Positions 52,094 through 62,144 are shown, counted from the stretch's first letter. The stretch: 64,000 bases of DNA from Salmonella enterica subsp. houtenae serovar Houten (GCA_900478215.1 LS483478.1:4402001-4466000), one strand, 5' to 3'. The notes: generated by a model from the letters alone, not told the origin. Numbers and translations: made by a program.

Positions 52094-53503
52094 ATGCAAC
52101 GAGGAATAGTCTGGGTCGTCGATGATGATAGTTCCATCCGTTGGGTGCTTGAACGTGCTCTCGCCGGGGCAGGATTGACCTGTACCACCTTTGAGAATGG
52201 TAATGAAGTACTGGCTGCGCTGACCAGTAAAACGCCGGACGTCTTGCTGTCGGATATCCGAATGCCGGGAATGGACGGGCTGGCGCTATTAAAGCAGATT
52301 AAACAACGTCACCCGATGCTTCCGGTCATCATTATGACCGCACATTCCGATTTAGATGCCGCCGTGAGCGCCTATCAGCAGGGGGCGTTTGATTATCTGC
52401 CTAAACCGTTTGATATTGATGAAGCCGTCGCTCTGGTCGAGCGCGCGATTAGCCACTATCAGGAGCAGCAGCAGCCGCGTAATATTGAGGTTAACGGCCC
52501 GACAACGGACATGATAGGCGAAGCGCCCGCCATGCAGGATGTGTTTCGCATTATTGGTCGGCTGTCGCGTTCTTCGATTAGCGTGCTGATTAACGGTGAA
52601 TCAGGGACCGGTAAAGAACTGGTCGCCCATGCGCTACATCGCCATAGCCCACGCGCCAAAGCGCCGTTTATCGCGCTCAATATGGCGGCTATCCCGAAAG
52701 ATTTGATCGAATCCGAACTGTTTGGTCATGAGAAAGGCGCTTTTACCGGGGCGAATACCATTCGGCAGGGCCGTTTCGAGCAGGCTGACGGCGGTACGCT
52801 GTTTCTGGACGAAATTGGCGATATGCCGCTGGATGTCCAGACTCGTCTGTTACGCGTGCTGGCTGACGGACAGTTCTACCGCGTAGGCGGATACGCGCCG
52901 GTAAAAGTGGATGTGCGTATTATCGCCGCTACCCACCAGAATCTCGAACTACGCGTTCAGGAAGGAAAATTCCGCGAAGACCTGTTCCACCGCCTGAATG
53001 TGATTCGTATCCATCTCCCGCCGCTGCGCGAGCGCCGGGAAGATATTCCGCGCCTGGCGCGCCATTTTTTGCAGGTCGCCGCGCGTGAATTAGGCGTGGA
53101 AGCCAAATTACTACATCCGAAAACCGAAGCAGCGTTAACGCGCCTGACATGGCCTGGTAACGTGCGTCAGTTAGAAAATACCTGCCGCTGGCTCACCGTC
53201 ATGGCCGCCGGGCAGGAGGTCTTGATCCAGGATTTGCCGGGTGAACTGTTTGAAGCCTCAGCACCGGATAGCCCGTCTCATCTGCCACCAGATAGCTGGG
53301 CCACATTACTGGCGCAATGGGCGGACCGCGCCTTACGATCCGGTCATCAAAATCTGCTTTCTGAAGCGCAGCCAGAACTGGAAAGAACATTACTGACCAC
53401 GGCGTTACGCCATACGCAGGGCCATAAACAGGAAGCCGCCAGGCTGCTAGGTTGGGGGCGAAATACCCTAACGCGGAAGTTGAAAGAGCTGGGAATGGAG
53501 TAA
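52094..53503 (+). CDS. glnG: Nitrogen response regulator NtrC
   Basis: A 469-residue sigma-54 activator. The receiver domain (1-120) has Asp54 in LLSDIRMPGMDG. The AAA+ domain has Walker A GESGTGKE, the sigma-54 loop GAFTGA and Walker B GGTLFLDEIGD. A Fis-type HTH ends the protein (QEAARLLGWGRNTLTRKLKE). Start 52094 equals the E. coli start; the frame upstream overlaps glnL and is not used. Confidence 0.97.
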   Translation: MQRGIVWVVDDDSSIRWVLERALAGAGLTCTTFENGNEVLAALTSKTPDVLLSDIRMPGMDGLALLKQIKQRHPMLPVIIMTAHSDLDAAVSAYQQGAFDYLPKPFDIDEAVALVERAISHYQEQQQPRNIEVNGPTTDMIGEAPAMQDVFRIIGRLSRSSISVLINGESGTGKELVAHALHRHSPRAKAPFIALNMAAIPKDLIESELFGHEKGAFTGANTIRQGRFEQADGGTLFLDEIGDMPLDVQTRLLRVLADGQFYRVGGYAPVKVDVRIIAATHQNLELRVQEGKFREDLFHRLNVIRIHLPPLRERREDIPRLARHFLQVAARELGVEAKLLHPKTEAALTRLTWPGNVRQLENTCRWLTVMAAGQEVLIQDLPGELFEASAPDSPSHLPPDSWATLLAQWADRALRSGHQNLLSEAQPELERTLLTTALRHTQGHKQEAARLLGWGRNTLTRKLKELGME

Positions 53504-53604
53504 TTATGTAAAGATTAATAATTGAGCGCAAAACGCTGCTATTTTGCACTTTACTGTTCCGATGAGTTCAGTATGATCATGCCCGGCAAACGGGGGGATG
53601 CATT

Positions 53605-53715
53605 ATGTTAGAATCTATTATTAATCTGGTATCGAGTGGGGCGGTCGACAGCCACACGCCACAAACCGCGGTTGCCGCGGTACTGTGTGCAGCACTGGTG
53701 GGACTGTTCAACTAG
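53605..53715 (+). CDS. yshB: Small membrane protein YshB
   Basis: A 36-codon gene (MLESIINLVSSGAVDSHTPQ then TAVAAVLCAALVGLFN), known from E. coli and Salmonella between glnG and hemN. The C-terminal half is a single hydrophobic helix. GGGGGG lies seven to twelve bases upstream of the ATG. In Salmonella a role in intracellular behaviour has been reported; I cannot judge it from sequence. Confidence 0.92.
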   Translation: MLESIINLVSSGAVDSHTPQTAVAAVLCAALVGLFN

Positions 53716-53722
53716 TGGGTTC

Positions 53723-53750
53723 GCCGGGTGGTGGCTTCGCCTTACCCGGC
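53723..53750. repeat. REP-like hairpin between yshB and hemN
   Basis: GCCGGGT (53723-53729) pairs with ACCCGGC (53744-53750). It lies between convergent yshB and hemN and may form the 3' end of both. Confidence 0.7.
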
Positions 53751-53765
53751 CTGCTCTATTCCGTA

Positions 53766-55139
53766 CTATATCACCCGCGAAAACTGCTGCATCCGCGCTT
53801 TCTGGCGCAGATATGCATCAAAGCACATACAGATGTTGCGGATCAGTAGACGACCTTTCGCCGTCACCTGAATCCCTTTATCATTGACATCTACCAGCCC
53901 GTCTTTCGCCAGCGGCGACAGTAATTGTAAATCTTCGGCAAAGTACTCAGCGAAATGCACATCCCATTGCTGTTCGACGGCCCTAAAATCCAGGCGGAAG
54001 TTGCAGATCAGCGCTTTGATAATATCGCGACGAATGCAATCATCACGGGTCAGCGTAATACCACGCCATAGCGCATTGCCCCGCTCATCCACTTGCTGGT
54101 AATAACGCTTCAGCGCTTTCTGATTCTGCATGTAGCTATCGCCAATCATGCTGATGGCGGAAACCCCCATCCCCAGCAGATCGGTATCGCCCTGGGTGGT
54201 ATAGCCCTGAAAATTACGGTGCAGCACGCCTTCGCGCTGCGCGACGGCCAGCTCGTCGTCCGGACGGGCAAAATGGTCCATCCCGATAAACTGATAACCG
54301 GCCTGAGTAAGCGATACGATCGTCTCCTGCAAAATATCCAGTTTCTGCTGCGCGCTGGGTAAATCAGCATCTTTAATTTTACGCTGGGCGGCAAAAAGCG
54401 TTGGCAGATGCGCGTAGTTAAAAACGCTCAAACGGTCGGGGTTCAGTTCCGTCACACGTTGCAGTGTGAAAGCAAAGCTTTCCGGCGTCTGCTTCGGTAA
54501 ACCGTAGATCAAATCGATATTGGTCGAGGTAAAGCCGATATCACGGGCGTGATTAAGCAGCGCAAAGATGAATTCTTCATCCTGTTCGCGGTTAACCAGA
54601 CGCTGAACCTCTTTATTAAAGTCCTGCACGCCCATACTCAGACGGTTAAAACCTTCCGCGCGTAAATGATCGAGCACATCCAGCTCAATTTCACGGGGAT
54701 CAATTTCGATCGAGATTTCTGCGTCGGTATTAAAGTGGAAATTTTCACGCAACAGCGTCATTAAACGGCTGATTTGCGCTTTATTCAGGTAAGTTGGCGT
54801 ACCACCGCCCCAGTGAAGCTGGCTAACCTGACGGCCTGCAAATAGCGGCGCGCGATGGCGGATTTCTTGCTCAAGCGCATCAAGATACTGGTCAGCTTTA
54901 TGCTGTTGGCGGGTGACAATCTTGTTGCAGCCGCAGAAATAGCACAACTTGTGACAAAACGGGATATGCACATACAGCGAGAGCGGACGTTCAGGATAAC
55001 GCGACACAGCCTGCAAGAATGCGGCGTCCTCGAAGTCTTCAGAAAACTCCAGCGCGGTTGGGTACGAGGTATATCGTGGCCCGGAATAGTTATATTTCTG
55101 GATCAGGGCCTGATCCCAGTCTATTTGCTGTTCAGACAT
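53766..55139 (-). CDS. hemN: Oxygen-independent coproporphyrinogen III dehydrogenase
   Basis: A 457-residue radical SAM enzyme that makes protoporphyrinogen IX without oxygen in haem synthesis. The [4Fe-4S] motif is CHKLCYFCGC, followed by the SAM-binding GGGTPTYL. A HemN C-terminal domain occupies the last 90 residues. Start 55139 matches E. coli (MSEQQIDWDQ) and is preceded by AAGGAG; a longer frame to 55223 has no family support. Confidence 0.97.
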   Translation of the reverse strand: MSEQQIDWDQALIQKYNYSGPRYTSYPTALEFSEDFEDAAFLQAVSRYPERPLSLYVHIPFCHKLCYFCGCNKIVTRQQHKADQYLDALEQEIRHRAPLFAGRQVSQLHWGGGTPTYLNKAQISRLMTLLRENFHFNTDAEISIEIDPREIELDVLDHLRAEGFNRLSMGVQDFNKEVQRLVNREQDEEFIFALLNHARDIGFTSTNIDLIYGLPKQTPESFAFTLQRVTELNPDRLSVFNYAHLPTLFAAQRKIKDADLPSAQQKLDILQETIVSLTQAGYQFIGMDHFARPDDELAVAQREGVLHRNFQGYTTQGDTDLLGMGVSAISMIGDSYMQNQKALKRYYQQVDERGNALWRGITLTRDDCIRRDIIKALICNFRLDFRAVEQQWDVHFAEYFAEDLQLLSPLAKDGLVDVNDKGIQVTAKGRLLIRNICMCFDAYLRQKARMQQFSRVI

Positions 55140-55327
55140 GCTCACTCCTTCCGATGGCGTCTCTGGCGGGTACGGCGTACCGGCTTCACGCCATGACGGG
55201 CGGCAAGCCGGCTGCGCAGCCATTTCTGTCGCCGCGACAATCGCTGTAGTTTAACGAATAACCACACCAGATAACATATAACCGGAAGGGTTATAAGCAG
55301 GACGGGCAAGCCCACAGTGTAAATCCG

Positions 55328-55843
55328 TTAGTTGCCGCCTCTTAGCAGGCGCATCATATCTTCCTGCTTTTCGTCCTCTTCGTCGTCTTCTTCGTCGTCA
55401 TCGTAAGACAGACCAAGCTTCTGCATCAGTTCATCAATACGATCCAGTTTGGCATCTACCCAGGCTTGATCTTCCGCACTCAGGGTTTCGCCCGCTTCCA
55501 GACGTTCTAACAGCGCATCCAGGCGCTCATCCGTTTCCAGTAAATCCAACTCCGCCTGTGGTGAAAGCATAGGTTTCTCACTTTTCGGTTTATGCTGTTG
55601 GGTCACTTTTTCAGTCACGCCCAATGGAACAGGTGTTTTACTGCCAATACGTGGATCTTTTTGTTGATTCTGATTGCCGCCGCCCGAAGCGGAATTGCCG
55701 CCCGCCGCGCGACTTCCCGGCGCATGACCGCGATGTTTTTTCAGGCGCTTACGGTCGCGCGCCTCCTGGTTTAACTCTTCACGCGTTTTACGGCGCTGTT
55801 TGCCAAAGGCTTTACTGCGCGGTGCAGAGGTTGGTTTTTTCAT
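55328..55843 (-). CDS. yihI: Der GTPase-activating protein YihI
   Basis: A 171-residue protein with a basic, low-complexity N-terminal half (Lys/Arg/Gly/Ser-rich) and an acidic C-terminus (DDDEEDDEEDEK). It stimulates the GTPase Der, which acts in 50S ribosome assembly. The EDQAWVDAKLDRIDELMQKL helix is family-typical. Confidence 0.93.
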   Translation of the reverse strand: MKKPTSAPRSKAFGKQRRKTREELNQEARDRKRLKKHRGHAPGSRAAGGNSASGGGNQNQQKDPRIGSKTPVPLGVTEKVTQQHKPKSEKPMLSPQAELDLLETDERLDALLERLEAGETLSAEDQAWVDAKLDRIDELMQKLGLSYDDDEEDDEEDEKQEDMMRLLRGGN

Positions 55844-55910
55844 GATGTCAGATCTTTAAGCCGTTTTATACAGTATAGAATTGAGGCGGAATCTAGCAGA
55901 AAGCAAGCAA

Positions 55911-56155
55911 AGAAAAAAGGCGACAGAGTAATCTGCCGCCTTTTTTCTTGACTCACGACCCTTAACGGGTTCCACCATCCCTGTTGGCTATCAACACCCC
56001 TGTTTTTCCCTTAGCCTGGAACATTCCATGTTATTTCCATTTCCTTTTACTAACGTCTCCGGACGTTTGTCTTCCTGACAATCCTGCGTCTTCGCCTCCT
56101 GGCGCTCCTGACCCTCATCCTGAGTCGTTGATCCTGTTAGGCATCCTCGCTATAT
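55911..56155 (-). ncRNA. csrC: CsrC small RNA
   Basis: On the minus strand the sequence begins ATATAGCGAGGATGCC and carries many AGGA/GGA loops (CAGGATG, TCAGGAG, CCAGGAGG, TCAGGAAG), the CsrA-binding motifs. It ends in the terminator GGCGGCAGATTACTCTGTCG-CC followed by a T-run (55919-55940 stem). The 245-base length equals E. coli CsrC. It titrates CsrA and so affects carbon storage, motility and virulence. TTGTTA-N16-TAAAGT (about 56161-56188) is a likely promoter. Between 56156 and 56425 I see no other gene. Confidence 0.93.
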
Positions 56156-56425
56156 ACGCTACTTTACACTTTTGAGGCAAGCTAACAAGATACCGACACG
56201 GCAACTCCCTCTTTTTCAGACAATTACCTTTCTATAACTTTATGATTTAACTATATTAACTGGATTTCAGCGTTGCAAAGATTCTGTCATGTCGCATAGG
56301 TACAATGGGCAATATCTTACAAAGCGTATGGCTTTTGCTTACAGCGTCGCCGCGTTGAAAAATCCGCCTTTTGCTGGTGTTCAGGTATAATCGCGGCAAA
56401 GCTTTGACTGACGGAGACGACCGCT

Positions 56426-57058
56426 TTGACTAACCTGAATTATCAACAGACGCATTTTGTGATGAGTGCGCCTGATATTCGCCATTTACCTTCCGATTCT
56501 GGAATTGAAGTGGCTTTTGCTGGCCGTTCCAATGCAGGCAAATCCAGCGCCCTGAACACTCTGACGAACCAAAAGAGCCTGGCGCGTACCTCTAAAACGC
56601 CGGGCCGTACCCAACTGATTAACCTGTTTGAAGTGGTAGAGGGTAAACGGCTGGTTGACTTACCGGGTTATGGCTACGCGGAAGTCCCGGAAGAGATGAA
56701 ACGTAAATGGCAACGCGCGTTGGGGGAATATCTGGAGAAACGTCAAAGCCTACAGGGCTTAGTCGTTTTAATGGATATCCGCCATCCGTTGAAAGATCTC
56801 GACCAGCAGATGATCCAGTGGGCTGTAGAGAGCAATATCCAGGTTCTGGTCCTACTGACCAAAGCGGACAAACTGGCCAGCGGCGCACGCAAGGCGCAGT
56901 TGAACATGGTACGTGAAGCCGTACTGGCTTTTAATGGCGATGTGCAGGTAGAAGCGTTTTCCTCGCTGAAAAAGCAGGGAGTGGATAAGTTACGTCAGAA
57001 GCTGGATAGCTGGTTTAACGAGTTATCGCCGGTAGAAGAGGCACAGGACGCCGAATAA
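56426..57058 (+). CDS. engB: Essential ribosome-assembly GTPase EngB/YihA
   Basis: A 210-residue TrmE-Era-type GTPase of the large-subunit assembly pathway. G1 GRSNAGKSS, G2 region TPGRTQ, G3 DLPGYGYA and G4 LTKADKL are intact. It begins with TTG, as in E. coli; GGAGA lies eight bases or so before it. Confidence 0.96.
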   Translation: MTNLNYQQTHFVMSAPDIRHLPSDSGIEVAFAGRSNAGKSSALNTLTNQKSLARTSKTPGRTQLINLFEVVEGKRLVDLPGYGYAEVPEEMKRKWQRALGEYLEKRQSLQGLVVLMDIRHPLKDLDQQMIQWAVESNIQVLVLLTKADKLASGARKAQLNMVREAVLAFNGDVQVEAFSSLKKQGVDKLRQKLDSWFNELSPVEEAQDAE

Positions 57059-57075
57059 GTGGGTGGGACGGATAA

Positions 57076-57105
57076 GCGCCATCCGGCAATAAATGCCGGA
57101 TGGCG
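57076..57105. repeat. REP element
   Basis: CGCCATCCGGCA and TGCCGGATGGCG form a perfect 12-pair stem around AATAA, 17 bases after the engB stop. Confidence 0.85.
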
Positions 57106-57153
57106 ACCGGGCGCGTCTAATCCAGTTCATAGACTTTTCTTTCTTACGCCCAA

Positions 57154-57263
57154 TAAAAAACGCCCCAGTCATAAACTGACTGGGGCGGCTAAAATATTCA
57201 GCCAAATCCGATTACGTGAAGTAAAAGGTCTGAAAGATAGAACATCTTACCTCTGTACCCTAC
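57154..57263 (-). ncRNA. spf: Spot 42 small RNA
   Basis: The minus strand reads GTAGGGTACAGAGGTAAGAT and so on to the terminator CCCCAGTC-AGTTTAT-GACTGGGG with a T-run, nearly identical to E. coli Spot 42 (109 bases; here 110). Two bases differ in the terminator loop. It is an Hfq-dependent regulator of sugar and carbon metabolism, repressed by CRP-cAMP. It lies between engB and polA as expected. Confidence 0.96.
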
Positions 57264-57411
57264 GTGAATAACTTTACTCTTTTTTGAGCAACACAGAAAG
57301 ACCTTTTCGTAATTTTTTTTCATTCTTTACATAGGGAATTCTAATGCCCATCACAAAATCCCCTTACTTATGTTGCTTAATTACGAAAAAAGCGCGTTAT
57401 TCCCTAAACGG

Positions 57412-60198
57412 TTAGTGCGCTTGATCCCAATTTTCTCCGCTACCGACTTCCACCAGCAACGGCACATCAATACGCGTGCAGTTTTCCATCAACTGATGGA
57501 TACGTTTTGATACCGCATCTAAGTCGTCTTTATGCACTTCGAACACTAATTCATCGTGTACCTGCATAATCATTCGCACGCGCGGCTGCTCGGCCTGTAA
57601 CCAGGCATCGACGGCAATCATGGCGCGCTTGATGATGTCGGCAGCCGTTCCCTGCATGGGAGCATTGATCGCCGCGCGCTCCGCCCCTGCGCGCCGCGCC
57701 GCGTTGCTGGATTTAATATCGGGCAGGTAAAGGCGACGTCCCTCCAGCGTTTCCACGTAGCCTTGTTCTTTTGCCTGAGCGCGGGTGCGCTCCATATATT
57801 CCAGCACGCCAGGGTAGCGTTCGAAGTAGAGATCCATATACTTCTGCGCCTCTTTCCGCGAAATATTTAGCTGGCGAGAAAGACCAAAGGCGCTCATCCC
57901 GTAAATCAGACCAAAGTTAATGGCTTTCGCACTTCGGCGCTGTTCCCCGGTCACGCTGTCCAGCGGCAGACCAAATACTTCCGCCGCCGTTGCGCGGTGG
58001 ATATCTTTCCCTTCGGCGAACGCCGTGAGCAGCCCTTTATCACGGGAAAGATGCGCCATAATACGCAGCTCAATCTGTGAATAGTCCGCAGACACGATGA
58101 GATAATCCTCAGGCGCGATAAATGCCTGACGAATGCGGCGGCCTTCGTCGTTGCGTACCGGAATATTTTGCAAGTTCGGATCGGTGGACGATAAACGTCC
58201 CGTCGCCGTTACCGCCTGATGATAGGACGTATGGACGCGCCCGGTTTTCGGGTTAATCATCAGCGGCAGCTTATCGGTATAGGTAGATTTTAGCTTCGCC
58301 AGACCACGATACTCCAGAATCACTTTCGGCAGTGGATAGTCCAACGCCAGCTCTTCCAGCACCTCTTCCGAGGTTGACGGCGCGCCGCCAGGCGTTTTCT
58401 TCAGCGGCTTGATACCCTGCTTTTCAAACAGGATGGTCTGCAACTGTTTCGTCGAGGACAGGTTAAACGCCTCGCCCGCAAGGTCATGCGCTTTCTTTTC
58501 CAGTTCCGCCAGACGTAGCGTAATTTCTTCCGAATGTTTGTGCAGGACGGCAGGATCGATTTTTACGCCATTGCGCTCAACGCGTGACAATACCGGCACC
58601 AGCGGCATTTCGATGTTTTCGAAAACATTCAGCGGGCCTTTGTGTTGCTGGAGTTCAGGCCACATTTTGAGATGCAACTGTAGCGTGACATCCGCATCTT
58701 CTGCCGCATAGCGTCCCGCTTCCTCCAGCGCGATTTGGTTAAAGGTAAGTTGGTTTTTACCTTTACCAGCAATGTCTTCAAAAGTGATCGTTTTGTGCTT
58801 CAGCCAACGATCGGACAAGCTGTCCATATCATGGCGTCCGGCGACGCTGTTCAGAATGTAAGACTCAAGCATAGTATCGAAGGCGATACCGCGCAGCTCA
58901 ATGCCGTAGTTCTGCAAGACGCCGCGATCATACTTGAGATTTTGCCCCACTTTGCAGGCATTTTCATCTTCCAGCAGCGGCTTCAACAGTTCCAGCACAC
59001 GCTGGCGGGATATTTGATCCGGAGCATCCAGATAATCATGTGCGACAGGCACATACGCGGCAACGCCAGGTTCGATGGCAAACGAGAGGCCCACCAGGTT
59101 GGCGGCGATATTATCCAGACTGTCGGTCTCGGTGTCGAAAGCAAAAACTGGCGCTTTTTTGAGCTTTTCTATCCAGATTTCCAGCGTGGCTTCGTCCAGA
59201 ATAGTGACATAATTTTCATAAGAGAGCGACGCTGTCGGCTCGCTGAGCGATTCATCAATAACGACTGTTTCCTGCGGTTTTGTCGCTGGTTTCGCGCCCT
59301 TTGCCTGAAGCCACTTGCCCGACTCGACATCCGCCGTCCAGCGCTTAAATTCATATTTTTTAAATAGTCCCAGCAGTTCATCCGCAATCGGCTGTTGCAC
59401 TTCAAGCTGTTCACAGGTCAATTCCAGCTCAACATCCGTTTTAATGGTGGCCAGTTTATAAGACAGGTACGCGACATCTTTATTCTGCGCTAATTTTCCG
59501 GCCATCGTTTTGGCGCCGCGGAAAGAAAGGTCGGCAATTTTTTCCGGCTCGGCGTACAGCGTATCCAGGCCCCCCAATCCCTGCAGCAAGGCTTGCGCCG
59601 TCTTCTCACCCACGCCCGGTACGCCAGGAATATTATCCGAGGAGTCCCCCATCAGCGCCAGAAAGTCGATAATCAGTTCAGGCGGCACGCCGTACTTATT
59701 AACGACTTCATCCGGGCCGAGGATGGTGTTGGTCATAGTGTTGATCAGCGTAATATTCGGCGTTACCAGCTGTGCCATATCTTTATCGCCGGTGCTGATC
59801 AGCACTGGACGTCCCACCTTCTCCGCTTCTCGCGCCAGTGTGCCGATAACGTCATCCGCTTCTACGCCAGAGACCGCCAGCAGGGGAAGTCCCATTGCTT
59901 TAACCATGGCATGTAACGGCTCTATTTGCGCACGCAGATCATCTGGCATCGGAGGACGATGCGATTTGTAATGTTCAAAGAGTTCATCACGGAAGGTTTT
60001 TCCTTTGGCATCAAACACCACTGCAGCATGCGTCGGCTGATACTGCATGATCAGGCTGCGTAGCATGTTGAGGACACCATACATTGCGCCCGTAGGCTCT
60101 CCCGCGCTATTGGTTAACGGCGGAAACGCATGATATGCGCGATAGAGATAGGATGAGCCATCTACGAGAATAAGAGGATTTTCTGGGATCTGAACCAT
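57412..60198 (-). CDS. polA: DNA polymerase I
   Basis: The 928-residue enzyme of repair and Okazaki-fragment maturation. The 5' nuclease domain (1-320) has VDGSSYLYRAYHA, TGDKDMAQLV and the H3TH GVPGVGEKTAQ. The 3'-5' exonuclease starts FAFDTETDSLD. Polymerase motifs are A (SADYSQIELRIMAH), B (RRSAKAINFGLIYGMS) and C (MQVHDELVFEV). All three activities look intact. Confidence 0.98.
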   Translation of the reverse strand: MVQIPENPLILVDGSSYLYRAYHAFPPLTNSAGEPTGAMYGVLNMLRSLIMQYQPTHAAVVFDAKGKTFRDELFEHYKSHRPPMPDDLRAQIEPLHAMVKAMGLPLLAVSGVEADDVIGTLAREAEKVGRPVLISTGDKDMAQLVTPNITLINTMTNTILGPDEVVNKYGVPPELIIDFLALMGDSSDNIPGVPGVGEKTAQALLQGLGGLDTLYAEPEKIADLSFRGAKTMAGKLAQNKDVAYLSYKLATIKTDVELELTCEQLEVQQPIADELLGLFKKYEFKRWTADVESGKWLQAKGAKPATKPQETVVIDESLSEPTASLSYENYVTILDEATLEIWIEKLKKAPVFAFDTETDSLDNIAANLVGLSFAIEPGVAAYVPVAHDYLDAPDQISRQRVLELLKPLLEDENACKVGQNLKYDRGVLQNYGIELRGIAFDTMLESYILNSVAGRHDMDSLSDRWLKHKTITFEDIAGKGKNQLTFNQIALEEAGRYAAEDADVTLQLHLKMWPELQQHKGPLNVFENIEMPLVPVLSRVERNGVKIDPAVLHKHSEEITLRLAELEKKAHDLAGEAFNLSSTKQLQTILFEKQGIKPLKKTPGGAPSTSEEVLEELALDYPLPKVILEYRGLAKLKSTYTDKLPLMINPKTGRVHTSYHQAVTATGRLSSTDPNLQNIPVRNDEGRRIRQAFIAPEDYLIVSADYSQIELRIMAHLSRDKGLLTAFAEGKDIHRATAAEVFGLPLDSVTGEQRRSAKAINFGLIYGMSAFGLSRQLNISRKEAQKYMDLYFERYPGVLEYMERTRAQAKEQGYVETLEGRRLYLPDIKSSNAARRAGAERAAINAPMQGTAADIIKRAMIAVDAWLQAEQPRVRMIMQVHDELVFEVHKDDLDAVSKRIHQLMENCTRIDVPLLVEVGSGENWDQAH

Positions 60199-60320
60199 AA
60201 TGTCCGTGCCTGTTTATCAGATTATGGTTAAAGGATGCCACATACAGGAGGAAAACTTGAGCTTTTCGCCGCATTTACAGAAAAGTTTTGTGGATCCTCA
60301 GGATCGATCGCAAAACAACC

Positions 60321-60470
60321 TGTGGATAACTTTGTGCATAAATTATTAGCATTGCTTTAAAATCAGTTCGATAGTCTTCCATTTTTTATAATTATATATA
60401 ATTTTCAATAAGTTGATAGTATCACACTTTTCTCATTATCTGATTCACGTCGTTATCATAATGTGGATAG
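60321..60470. promoter_or_regulatory. DnaA-box-like sites in the polA/yihG divergent region
   Basis: TGTGGATAA (60321-60329) is a perfect DnaA box read on the other strand (TTATCCACA), and TGTGGATAG (60462-60470) is one base off. They lie in the 386-base region between polA and yihG, which is otherwise AT-rich and without genes. DnaA influence on polA is plausible; the promoters themselves I could not pin down. Confidence 0.5.
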
Positions 60471-60584
60471 TTATTACGAATGTTTCTATTTCACTCAGCC
60501 CATCATTAACATCGTTTTCTGATAGAATCAGTCTCTTGCGCCCTTTTCGCGCACCGTTTATGGCTAACTTTTGAATAATTCATT

Positions 60585-61493
60585 ATGACGAGAATACTCG
60601 CGGCGATCACGCTCCCACTGACTATCGTATTGACCATCCTGGTCACCATAGTTTGCTCAGTACCGATCATCGTTGCCGGAGTGGTAAAGCTCCTTTTACC
60701 TGTTCCCGGCGTCTGGCGTAAGATCTCCATTTTTTGCAATTTCATGATGTATTGCTGGTGTGCTGGACTTGCAGCGCTGCTACGCCTTAATCCGCATTTG
60801 CAATGGGATGTTGAAGGCTTAGAAGGTCTGAGCAAGAAAAATTGGTATTTACTGATTTGTAACCATCGTAGCTGGGCGGATATCGTTGTGCTTTGCGTTC
60901 TGTTCCGCAAGCATATCCCAATGAATAAATACTTTCTTAAACAGCAATTGGCCTGGGTGCCATTTATCGGGCTGGCATGTTGGGCATTAGATATGCCGTT
61001 TATGAAGCGTTACTCCCGTAGCTACTTGCTCCGCCACCCTGAGCGACGCGGTAAAGATGTCGAAACGACTCGTCGCTCTTGCGAAAAGTTTCGTCGGTAT
61101 CCCACCACTATCGTTAACTTTGTTGAAGGTTCGCGATTTACGCATGAAAAACGTCGGCAAACGCATTCGCCCTATCAACATCTGTTGCCACCAAAGGCAG
61201 CAGGTATTGCAATGGCGATTAACGTTTTAGGCACTCAGTTCGATAAACTGCTTAATATTACGTTGTGTTATCCGGACAACGATCGCCGCCCCTTCTACGA
61301 TATGCTACGCGGTAGGCTGACGCGTATTGTCGTACGGGTACAACTGGAACCCATAAATGAAGAACTACACGGCGATTATGTTAACGACAAAATATTCAAA
61401 CGTCGCTTTCAACGTTGGCTTAACACGCTGTGGGATAAGAAAGATATACAGATAGAAGGGATTAAAAAAACTTGTAAAAACGCCGGTCACTGA
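60585..61493 (+). CDS. yihG: YihG, PlsC-like acyltransferase
   Basis: A 302-residue inner-membrane glycerophospholipid acyltransferase. The H-x4-D motif is NHRSWAD, and FVEGSRFT forms the phosphate-binding motif. One or two N-terminal helices (6-50) anchor it. It may act as a second 1-acylglycerol-3-phosphate acyltransferase. It is divergent from polA and ends inside the shared terminator with dsbA. Confidence 0.93.
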   Translation: MTRILAAITLPLTIVLTILVTIVCSVPIIVAGVVKLLLPVPGVWRKISIFCNFMMYCWCAGLAALLRLNPHLQWDVEGLEGLSKKNWYLLICNHRSWADIVVLCVLFRKHIPMNKYFLKQQLAWVPFIGLACWALDMPFMKRYSRSYLLRHPERRGKDVETTRRSCEKFRRYPTTIVNFVEGSRFTHEKRRQTHSPYQHLLPPKAAGIAMAINVLGTQFDKLLNITLCYPDNDRRPFYDMLRGRLTRIVVRVQLEPINEELHGDYVNDKIFKRRFQRWLNTLWDKKDIQIEGIKKTCKNAGH

Positions 61494-61506
61494 CCGGCGT
61501 TTTTTT
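61476..61506. terminator. Bidirectional terminator between yihG and dsbA
   Basis: AAAAACGCCGGTCA and TGACCGGCGTTTTTT form an almost perfect palindrome. The yihG stop codon is inside the stem and the dsbA stop overlaps the T-run. Confidence 0.9.
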
Positions 61507-62128
61507 ATTTTTTATCAACCAAATATTTCACGGTATCAGCATACTGCTGGACAAAGACATCCGTGTTGCTGGTATCCATTCCTTGTGGGTTAATCTGGTA
61601 TTTGCCGTTTACAAACATCGCCGGAACACCCTGCAGTTGCAAGTCAGATGCGGCTTTCTCCTGCTGTGCAACCAGTGATTTCACCACGAAGCTGTTCCAT
61701 GCCGCATCGTAATCTTCGCTTTTGACGCCCGCATCAACGAACACTTTACGGATATCCGCGGCAGATTGTACGGTCTGGGTTTTCTGTACGGCTTCAAACA
61801 GCGGGACCGTTACTTTATCTTCTACACCCAACGCCATCGCCACTGCCCATGCCTGGGTGAGATCCTTGCCCAACGGCCCCAGGAACTCAACGTGGTACTT
61901 GGTCATTTTGGTACCTTCCGGCAGCTTTTTCTTCACATTGTCAGACACATGAAGCACTTCTTCAAACTGATAACAATGTGGACAGTAGAATGAGAAGAAC
62001 TCCAGTACCTGAGGTTCGCCAGCGACCGGTTTATCCAGCGTGATATACTGTTTACCGTCGCTGATCTGTGCTGCCGAGGCACTAAAAGCTAAAACCATAC
62101 CAGCCAGCGCCAGCCAAATCTTTTTCAT
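61505..62128 (-). CDS. dsbA: Periplasmic thiol:disulfide oxidase DsbA
   Basis: A 207-residue thioredoxin-fold protein that puts disulfides into secreted proteins. The signal peptide (1-19) ends SASAA. The active site CPHC is at about residues 49-52, with the cis-proline loop GVPAMFV later. Start 62128 is chosen as the usual MKKIWLALAG; a Met two codons earlier is also in frame. It follows srkA closely, and disulfide formation here could serve fimbriae, adhesins and exported peptides. Confidence 0.97.
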   Translation of the reverse strand: MKKIWLALAGMVLAFSASAAQISDGKQYITLDKPVAGEPQVLEFFSFYCPHCYQFEEVLHVSDNVKKKLPEGTKMTKYHVEFLGPLGKDLTQAWAVAMALGVEDKVTVPLFEAVQKTQTVQSAADIRKVFVDAGVKSEDYDAAWNSFVVKSLVAQQEKAASDLQLQGVPAMFVNGKYQINPQGMDTSNTDVFVQQYADTVKYLVDKK

Positions 62129-62144
62129 GATCAACTCTCTCCGA

